From NCBI GenBank assembly GCA_021788685.1, contig JAJYKH010000068.1:1-10658 (forward strand): a stretch of DNA of 10,658 bases, written 5' to 3'. Below are positions 6,096 through 10,658 of the stretch, piece after piece (the stretch's first letter is position 1; each line of letters opens with the position of its first letter). The notes below the pieces were generated by a model, which did no database searches, was not told the origin of the DNA, and saw nothing but the letters and a program-made list of their open reading frames with translations. The translations under genes were made by a program, and so were the position numbers. This DNA comes from Deltaproteobacteria bacterium (GTDB lineage Bacteria > Desulfobacterota > Desulfobulbia > Desulfobulbales > UBA5123).

Positions 6096-7253
6096 TCAGG
6101 GCTCGGCTGTCAATTTTTTCAGAAACCAGGTCAGATTGCAGGAAACCGTTTTTTCGCCCTCAACCACATTCGGTGTTTGCGAAATCAGAAAGCATCGCGT
6201 GGCGCCGATCATCCCCGCGGTCTTCTGCAAGCGGGAAAGGTCCCCGTGCCCCGGATTGGCCGTAAGCTTCACCTCGATGGCCCAGCGCTCCGCGGCCCGT
6301 TCCAGCACCAAGTCCAGCTCGTATTGGTCGCTGGTCCGCAGGAAAGAGCTCTCGGAATGCTTGCCGGCACCATTGAGGGCGCCGAGGATCTGCTCGATGA
6401 CAAAGCCTTCCCAGCTGGCCCCCACCCAAGGCTGCAGCAAAAGGGTTTCCCGCTTGTCCACCCCCATTAGCGCATGCAGCAGGCCGGAGTCCCGCCAGTA
6501 GATTTTCGGCGACTTGACCAGCCGCTTGCGAATGTTCCCATGATACGGCGGCAGACGGCGGATCAGGAAAGCACCCTCCAGGTAGTCCAGGTAGCTGTTC
6601 ACGGTCTGATAGTTGAGGCCCATGCTTTGGCCCACCTGCGAGGCATTCCAGGTCTGGCCGTGCACGGCGGCGAGCATCCTGGCCAACCGGCGTGTGACCT
6701 GCGGCTTTGCCGGCAGTCCCCATGCGGGCAGATCACGCTGGATCAACAGAGAAAGATAATCGTCCTGCCACTGCGGGAACTTTTCAGGCTGCAGCACGCC
6801 GCCATCGGGATAGCCACCGCACAGCCACAGCCGTTCCCGCGCATCCGCGGCGGGCAGCTCGCCAACCAGGAAGGGGGTCAGCTCCACCACCGACAGGCGG
6901 CCGGCCAGTGATTCGGAAACCTGCGCCATCAGGCTTGGCGCAACCGATCCGAGCAAGAGAAACCGGCCATGGCGCCGGCGGTCGGCATCGATCTGCCCTC
7001 GCAAGCGGCTGAACATCTCGGGCCAGGCTTGTGCTTCATCGAGGATGATCAGGCGTTCGCCGGCAGTGAGCTTAAACCACTCGAGATCGAGGCGAAGCCG
7101 ATCCGCCTCCTGCTCCAGGTCGAAATAGGCTCCGGCGAACGACCGTGCCAGAGTGGTCTTGCCGCACTGGCGTGGTCCGACAAGTGCTACCGCCGGGTAA
7201 TCGGCCAGGCGGCGGATAAGCTGGGTGCTGTATCGCCGGATCATGTTTTGCAT
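6096..7253 (-). CDS. ATP-binding protein, AAA_14 / DUF4143 family
   Basis: The 385-aa protein has a P-loop ATPase domain: Walker A GPRQCGKTT (residues 26-34), Walker B LIILDEAQ (68-75) and a sensor-like LLLGSVAPS (99-107). A winged-helix-like segment (about 185-235) and the DUF4143 domain follow. The C-terminal part shows a PD-(D/E)XK-like pattern, E312-L-D314 then E327-V-K329. These ATPases are widespread, often scattered and strain-variable; their role is not settled and some are discussed in toxin-antitoxin or mobile-element contexts. ATG at 7253 is the longest start, but the second ATG at 7244 (MIRRYSTQ..) is the usual family start and sits where transcription should begin (promoter 7252-7279). 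The gene converges on nth, with 30 bp between stops, and is divergent from the cytochrome gene. Confidence 0.92.
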   Translation of the reverse strand: MQNMIRRYSTQLIRRLADYPAVALVGPRQCGKTTLARSFAGAYFDLEQEADRLRLDLEWFKLTAGERLIILDEAQAWPEMFSRLRGQIDADRRRHGRFLLLGSVAPSLMAQVSESLAGRLSVVELTPFLVGELPAADARERLWLCGGYPDGGVLQPEKFPQWQDDYLSLLIQRDLPAWGLPAKPQVTRRLARMLAAVHGQTWNASQVGQSMGLNYQTVNSYLDYLEGAFLIRRLPPYHGNIRKRLVKSPKIYWRDSGLLHALMGVDKRETLLLQPWVGASWEGFVIEQILGALNGAGKHSESSFLRTSDQYELDLVLERAAERWAIEVKLTANPGHGDLSRLQKTAGMIGATRCFLISQTPNVVEGEKTVSCNLTWFLKKLTAEP

Positions 7254-7279
7254 TTTAACATTAGATTGTTAATTTGCAA
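7252..7279 (-). promoter_or_regulatory. Promoter of the AAA/DUF4143 gene with a palindrome between its boxes
   Basis: On the minus strand, TTGCAA (7279-7274) is followed after 16 nt by TAAAAT (7257-7252), good sigma-70-type -35 and -10 boxes in an AT-rich island of an otherwise GC-rich region. The -10 box overlaps the first possible ATG (7253), and start of transcription is expected around 7244-7246, next to the second ATG (7244). The inverted repeat TTAACA (7255-7260) / TGTTAA (7267-7272) lies within the promoter and could be an operator. Confidence 0.5.
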
Positions 7280-7451
7280 GAAAGGGGGCCTGCGCTCCGG
7301 AGCGAGTGTCAATGCGCTCGCTATGCGGCTCGAAGCAAACCATTCTCGCTTTCCTCCCCACGAGCTTGACTGGACGGGGGGAATGGGATAGAGGGAGAAA
7401 GCGCTACCCTGCGGCAACCGTAGAGGAAAGACCCCGAATCCATGACGCACC

Positions 7452-8927
7452 ATGCTCGATAGCAAAAACAGCATTCCTCCGGCGCTGCTGCGCCTCCTTT
7501 TCCGCAGCCGGGCGGCCCTGGCCGGTGCGGCCATGCTCGCGCTGCTCTCCCCTATCCTGGTCATCTCCACCTTGTTCGACGTGGTGGGGGGGATCGAGAA
7601 TCCCTACTTCAGCCTCCTGACCTACCTGGTGCTGGGGCCGCTGGCCGGGATCGCCCTCATCCTGATCGGGGCCGGGGCGCTGCGTGCCCGGACCAAAGGC
7701 GAGATCGGATCGTACAGCTACGAGCTCTTCAAGGAGCAGCTGACCATCCCGGAGCGGTACGGCCGCATTCGCCGGCTGGGGTACACCGCCGTCTTCCTCG
7801 TCTCTTCATTTCTCCTGTTCCTGGGGGTGGTGGTCTATTCGGGCCACCGCTACACCGACTCGGTGCAATTCTGCGGCACCTTCTGCCATTCCGTCATGGC
7901 CCCCGAGTTCGCCGCCTACCAGAATTCCCCCCATTCCCGCGTCGGCTGCTTTGCCTGCCACATCGGCAAGAAGGCGGGGGGCCTGGCAAGGGCCAGGTTC
8001 ACGGGGCTGAAGCAGCTCTATGCCACCATGAGCGGCACCTATCCGCGGCCATTGCCCACGCCCCTGAGCAATCTGCGCCCCACCCGCCGGATGTGCGAGG
8101 AGTGCCATCCGCCCGGGAGTGCCTATGCATCGAAGATTCGGGTCATCGACAGCTTTTTGCCGGATGCGCGCAATACCCGGGTGCAGACGGCGATGATCAT
8201 GAAAATCGGCTCCGGCGGGCGCCGGCCCCACGGCATCCACTGGCATGCCTCCGGCCGGCACCAAATTTTTTACGAGGCCGCGGCCCCGGGCCGGCGGAGG
8301 ATCACCCGGGTCGTGCTGAAGGACGGTGCCGGGAACAGCACCATCTTTTCCAGGCCAGGTGGCCGGACGCAGGGGACCGGAACGGCCGGGCGCGCCATGG
8401 ACTGCATCGACTGCCACAACCGCCCCGCCCACGCCTTTCTCCCGCCCGGCCAAGCCCTGGATCGAAAGCTCCTGAACGGGCAGATCCCGGCCGGGCTGCC
8501 GTTCATCAAGCGCGAGGCCCTGGCCGCGATCACCCGGAGCTATCCCGATAACCGAACGGCCATGGAGGGGATCGCCCGGCAGCTGCGGCGGTGGTACCTC
8601 GCCCATCCGGATCCGGCCGCCTCCCGGAAGGACCTCGTCGAGCAGGCGGTCCGGGGCGCCCAGCAGGCGTATGCCGAAAACGTCTTTCCGGAGATGGGCA
8701 TCTCCTGGGAGACCTACCCCGACTTCCTCGGCCATCGAAACGGCGGCGGCTGCTTCCGCTGCCATGACGGCTCGTTCCGGAGCGCGTCCGGGAAAACGAT
8801 TTCGAATCGCTGCGACTTGTGCCATATCCTCCTTTCCGGAGGTCAAACCACGAAAACCATTCCGGAGCGGCTGGAAGATGCGGTCGATAGAGAATCCGGC
8901 CGGGGAACGGGGCAGGGGCCGTCATGA
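7452..8927 (+). CDS. Inner-membrane hexaheme cytochrome c, NapC/NirT type
   Basis: The 491-aa protein has three N-terminal membrane helices (about residues 21-46, 52-76 and 109-130) and then a large periplasmic domain. Six c-type heme sites are visible: CGTFCH (141-146, a CX3CH variant), CFACH (166-170), CEECH (215-219), CIDCH (318-322), CFRCH (434-438) and CDLCH (454-458). Proteins of this type take electrons from the menaquinone pool and pass them to periplasmic cytochromes. The architecture recalls Geobacter ImcH, but I cannot assign orthology. ATG at 7452 is the first start possible, since an in-frame TGA lies at 7443; it lacks a clear ribosome binding site. The stop overlaps the start of the kinase gene by 4 nt (ATGA, 8924-8927), so the two are very likely translationally coupled. 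Confidence 0.93.
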   Translation: MLDSKNSIPPALLRLLFRSRAALAGAAMLALLSPILVISTLFDVVGGIENPYFSLLTYLVLGPLAGIALILIGAGALRARTKGEIGSYSYELFKEQLTIPERYGRIRRLGYTAVFLVSSFLLFLGVVVYSGHRYTDSVQFCGTFCHSVMAPEFAAYQNSPHSRVGCFACHIGKKAGGLARARFTGLKQLYATMSGTYPRPLPTPLSNLRPTRRMCEECHPPGSAYASKIRVIDSFLPDARNTRVQTAMIMKIGSGGRRPHGIHWHASGRHQIFYEAAAPGRRRITRVVLKDGAGNSTIFSRPGGRTQGTGTAGRAMDCIDCHNRPAHAFLPPGQALDRKLLNGQIPAGLPFIKREALAAITRSYPDNRTAMEGIARQLRRWYLAHPDPAASRKDLVEQAVRGAQQAYAENVFPEMGISWETYPDFLGHRNGGGCFRCHDGSFRSASGKTISNRCDLCHILLSGGQTTKTIPERLEDAVDRESGRGTGQGPS

Positions 8928-9733
8928 AATCAAGCCTGTTCACCTTGCTTTTCTTCGGCGTTTTCATCATGATCATCGCCGGGGGCTTCCTGCTTTCCTT
9001 CGAGCTGATCCTGCGCCTGGGGAAGAGGCTCATGGAGAAGAGCGACGCCCTGGAAGGGGAGATCGTCCGGCGGCAGGCGGCCCAGGACCAAGCCGAAACT
9101 TCGCTCCAGGAAAAGGAGCTGCTGCTGCAGGAAATCCATCACCGGGTCAAGAACAACATGCAGATCGTTTCCAGCCTGCTGCGGCTCCAGTCCCGCCATT
9201 TCAGCGACGCCAAGATCGTGGAGGTCCTCGACGACAGCCGGAGCCGCATCAGCGCCATGTCCCTGATCCACAAGACGTTGTACAATCCGAGCAACCTTTC
9301 CAGCGTTTCCTTCCACGACTACATCAACGAGCTGGCGTTGCAGCTCTTTGAATCCTATAATGCGGACCCCGACCGGATCACGCTGGTCACCGACCTGGAA
9401 CCGGTTTCCCTCAACATCGAAACCGCCACCCCCAGCGGCCTGATCATCAACGAGCTGGTGACCAACAGCCTCAAGTACGCGTTTCCCGGCGAGCGGCAGG
9501 GGGTGGTTTCCGTGGCGTTGAAACGGAACGAAACCGGCTATCTGCTGCGGGTGGCCGATGACGGCATCGGCTTGCCGGCGGGCCTGGATATCCGCACCGC
9601 CGATTCGGTGGGCCTGCGCCTGGTCGTCAACCTTACCGAGCAGCAGCTGCAGGGCCACATCGCGGTGTCCCGCGTTCACGGGACCGCCTTCGATATCACC
9701 TTTCAGGAGATCGGGTACGCCCGGCGGATCTGA
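8924..9733 (+). CDS. Sensor histidine kinase, HisKA_2 type, membrane-anchored without a sensor domain
   Basis: The 269-aa protein begins with one hydrophobic helix (about residues 4-30), then a charged coiled coil (about 35-65), then the HisKA_2 phosphoacceptor motif LLLQEIHHRVKNNMQ with the HH pair at 72-73. The HATPase domain has an N-box with Asn176 and Asn181 (INELVTNSLKYAFP), DDGIGLP (212-218), a Gly230 loop and GTAFDI (253-258). No PAS, GAF, Cache or HAMP domain fits in the space before the H-box, so the kinase has almost no input module of its own. It starts on the ATGA overlap with the cytochrome stop and has no independent clean ribosome binding site, suggesting reinitiation after the cytochrome. 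The likely phosphorylation target is the receiver protein encoded 30 nt downstream. Confidence 0.94.
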   Translation: MKSSLFTLLFFGVFIMIIAGGFLLSFELILRLGKRLMEKSDALEGEIVRRQAAQDQAETSLQEKELLLQEIHHRVKNNMQIVSSLLRLQSRHFSDAKIVEVLDDSRSRISAMSLIHKTLYNPSNLSSVSFHDYINELALQLFESYNADPDRITLVTDLEPVSLNIETATPSGLIINELVTNSLKYAFPGERQGVVSVALKRNETGYLLRVADDGIGLPAGLDIRTADSVGLRLVVNLTEQQLQGHIAVSRVHGTAFDITFQEIGYARRI

Positions 9734-9763
9734 GATCACAAGCGCGTTGCGGAAAGGAGCTTC

Positions 9764-10165
9764 ATGAAGCGGAAGATACTCGTGGTCGAGGATGAATGGA
9801 TCATTGCCAACGACATCAAGGATGCCCTGGCCGAGATGGGCTACCGGGTGACCACCATCGCGGCCTCCGGCGATGACGCCCTCGCCAGCGTGGAAGAGGA
9901 GCGGCCCGACCTGATCCTGATGGACATCGTGCTCAAGGGAAAAATGAACGGCATCGAAACCGCCCGCGCCATCCGGGCCCGCCACGACATCCCGGTCATC
10001 TACCTGACCGCCTACGACAACCAGTTCCTGGTCAACCAGGCCAAGCAGACCGACAGCTTCGGGTACCTCCTCAAGCCCTTCAAGAACCGCGAGCTGCACA
10101 TCGCCATCGACATGGCCTTGCACAAGAAGGAGCAGGAGCGGCAAAGGGGGAAGGGGGGGTCATGA
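9764..10165 (+). CDS. Single-domain response regulator (receiver only)
   Basis: The 133-aa protein is a CheY-like receiver domain. The acidic pair Glu9-Asp10 (VVEDEW), phosphoacceptor Asp54 (LILMDIVLKG), Thr82 (YLTAYD) and Lys104 (YLLKPF) are all present. The DIVLKGKMNGIETA stretch is typical of receivers paired with HisKA_2 kinases. There is no output domain; about 18 charged residues follow the domain (KKEQERQRGKGG). The start has a good ribosome binding site, AAAGGAG, about 4 nt before the ATG, and lies 30 nt after the kinase stop, so it is almost surely in the cytochrome-kinase operon. Its partner may be another kinase, a diguanylate cyclase or a motor protein; the window does not show which. 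Confidence 0.95.
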   Translation: MKRKILVVEDEWIIANDIKDALAEMGYRVTTIAASGDDALASVEEERPDLILMDIVLKGKMNGIETARAIRARHDIPVIYLTAYDNQFLVNQAKQTDSFGYLLKPFKNRELHIAIDMALHKKEQERQRGKGGS

Positions 10166-10185
10166 ATAAGCCTTCCGCGCCCTAA
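10162..10185 (+). other. Seven-codon reading frame overlapping the response regulator stop
   Basis: An ATG at 10162 overlaps the regulator TGA in an ATGA arrangement, the same coupling seen between cytochrome and kinase, and is preceded by a G-rich run (GGGGGAAGGGGGGG). It encodes only MNKPSAP before a TAA. It may be chance, a tiny leader, or the surviving start of a lost fourth operon gene. Confidence 0.3.
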
Positions 10186-10194
10186 CCCGCGACG

Positions 10195-10440
10195 ATTTGC
10201 CTTCTCGGAGGGCAGGGTCAGGCAAACTTGCACGTGTACGGGCTTGCCTCTGCATGGTCTGGTGCGCACCCTGCCTCCGGAACAGACGTGGCGGGGGCTG
10301 ATGCGGACCCCCGGCCACACTGGCAGGAGGTAAACGACCTGCACGGCCGGGCTCCCCACAAGCCGCAAAAACCCGAGTGCTTCCGGTGTGTGGTGGTCGA
10401 TTACTGCGCCTATGAGCCGAAGAATCTCGGGAATGGCTGA
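10195..10440 (+). pseudogene. nth: Decayed 3' half of an endonuclease III gene
   Basis: The last part translates in one frame to WQEVNDLHG..., KPQKPECFRCVVVDYC and YEPKNLG, clearly matching the C-terminus of the intact Nth (WQKVNDLFVWHG, KPRKPECYRCVVVEWC, YGPKNLA). Further upstream the DNA still resembles nth around the catalytic-Asp loop (near 10215-10245) but is out of frame. Damage includes loss of the N-terminal half, frameshifting indels, loss of three codons (FVW in the intact copy), and replacement of the first Fe-S cysteine by His. The other three cysteines remain. The remnant is in the same orientation as the intact gene. The left limit is approximate. Confidence 0.82.
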
Positions 10441-10554
10441 ACCGAACTGCCGGACTGCCCTTTCCTCCTTACCTGCCTTCTGACACGCCTCTCAGGCGCA
10501 TGCAACCGCCCAGCCCCCTCCGGGCTCTGCCTCTTTGTAAGATCCCGTTTTCCA

Positions 10555-10583
10555 TTGACATCTGGCCTCTGGTCGAACAAGAT
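10555..10583 (+). promoter_or_regulatory. Possible promoter for the gene at the right edge
   Basis: A perfect -35 hexamer TTGACA (10555-10560) is followed after 17 nt by a poor -10 (CAAGAT, 10578-10583). A better-looking TATAAA occurs at 10611-10616 but has no good -35 at the right distance. Either would lead into the ATG at 10637. The stretch 10441-10554 shows no gene and only weak short hairpins. Confidence 0.3.
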
Positions 10584-10636
10584 GCCTCCTGATCATGCCG
10601 AAAATTCCCTTATAAAAGACGCTTGAAAGGAGGGGA

Positions 10637-10658
10637 ATGGCCGGATTCTTCGCCGGTA
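10637..10658 (+). CDS. Start of a gene cut by the window end
   Basis: An ATG at 10637 follows a strong AAAGGAGG ribosome binding site (10626-10633), though the spacing of about 3 nt is short. Only seven residues (MAGFFAG) are visible, so no function can be given. The AT-rich upstream stretch with promoter-like boxes supports a genuine gene start. Confidence 0.45.

Noticed and set aside
7280..7451. Riboswitch or attenuator in the cytochrome leader
   Set aside because: There is a purine-rich run and small hairpins (for example AGCGAG/CTCGCT near 7302-7323) but no consensus of a riboswitch class I know; it could still be an unrecognised leader element.
7806..8846. 346-codon open frame on the minus strand
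   Set aside because: It is antisense to the cytochrome gene, whose six heme motifs settle which strand is coding.
8930..10144. 404-codon open frame on the minus strand across the kinase and regulator genes
   Set aside because: It spans two well-supported plus-strand genes and their gap, and its composition is that of an antisense shadow.
10195..10245. Possible c-di-GMP (GEMM) riboswitch because of a GGCAAAC stretch
   Set aside because: The other conserved GEMM elements (GAAA loop, GGGACGCAAAGCC-like core, paired partner stem) are absent, and the stretch aligns with nth.
10228..10440. A separate small protein of 70 aa with a Cys cluster
   Set aside because: The Cys-rich end is the Fe-S loop of Nth with one ligand missing, and nth-like DNA continues out of frame upstream, so it is a gene remnant.

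Overview
The window is GC-rich, tightly packed bacterial chromosome. Several features suggest a Desulfuromonadota (Geobacter/Desulfuromonas-like, formerly Deltaproteobacteria) genome: an inner-membrane NapC/NirT-type multiheme cytochrome with the CX3CH first heme site common in that group, a hydrogenase maturation protease, a chemoreceptor lacking a full HAMP domain, and PRC-barrel proteins. The assignment is inferred from gene content and protein style, not from a search.

Layout. (1) 2-1318 (+): 3' part of a methyl-accepting chemotaxis protein, followed by a perfect 14-bp terminator hairpin. (2) 1531-5231 (-): three genes on the minus strand: a duplicated PRC-barrel protein (upstream), a 716-aa membrane-anchored TPR protein with a CCHC zinc-knuckle signature, and a hydrogenase maturation protease (last). 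The gaps around these genes hold three inverted repeats built from 7-bp units (2105-2175, 4474-4542, 5273-5347). (3) 5400-6065 (+): endonuclease III (nth) with intact catalytic and Fe-S residues. (4) 6096-7253 (-): AAA_14/DUF4143 ATPase, convergent with nth, with a promoter placed so close to the start that the message may be leaderless. (5) 7452-10165 (+): a likely operon of a hexaheme inner-membrane cytochrome c, a HisKA_2-type histidine kinase with no recognisable sensor domain (4-nt ATGA overlap), and a stand-alone receiver-domain response regulator. (6) 10166-10636: no intact gene. It holds a 7-codon reading frame overlapping the regulator stop, a decayed copy of the nth 3' half (about 10195-10440), and a possible promoter for a gene starting at 10637 and cut by the window end.

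How the parts may work together. The cytochrome, kinase and receiver form the most suggestive unit. The cytochrome has three membrane helices and a periplasmic heme domain, and a membrane-anchored kinase with no input domain is translationally coupled to it, so quinone-pool or electron-flux status could be signalled to the receiver. This is inference from gene order. The block 6066-10194 lies between an intact nth and a same-orientation nth remnant, which may mean it arrived by insertion or survived a duplication. No rRNA, tRNA, CRISPR array or recognisable transposase was seen.
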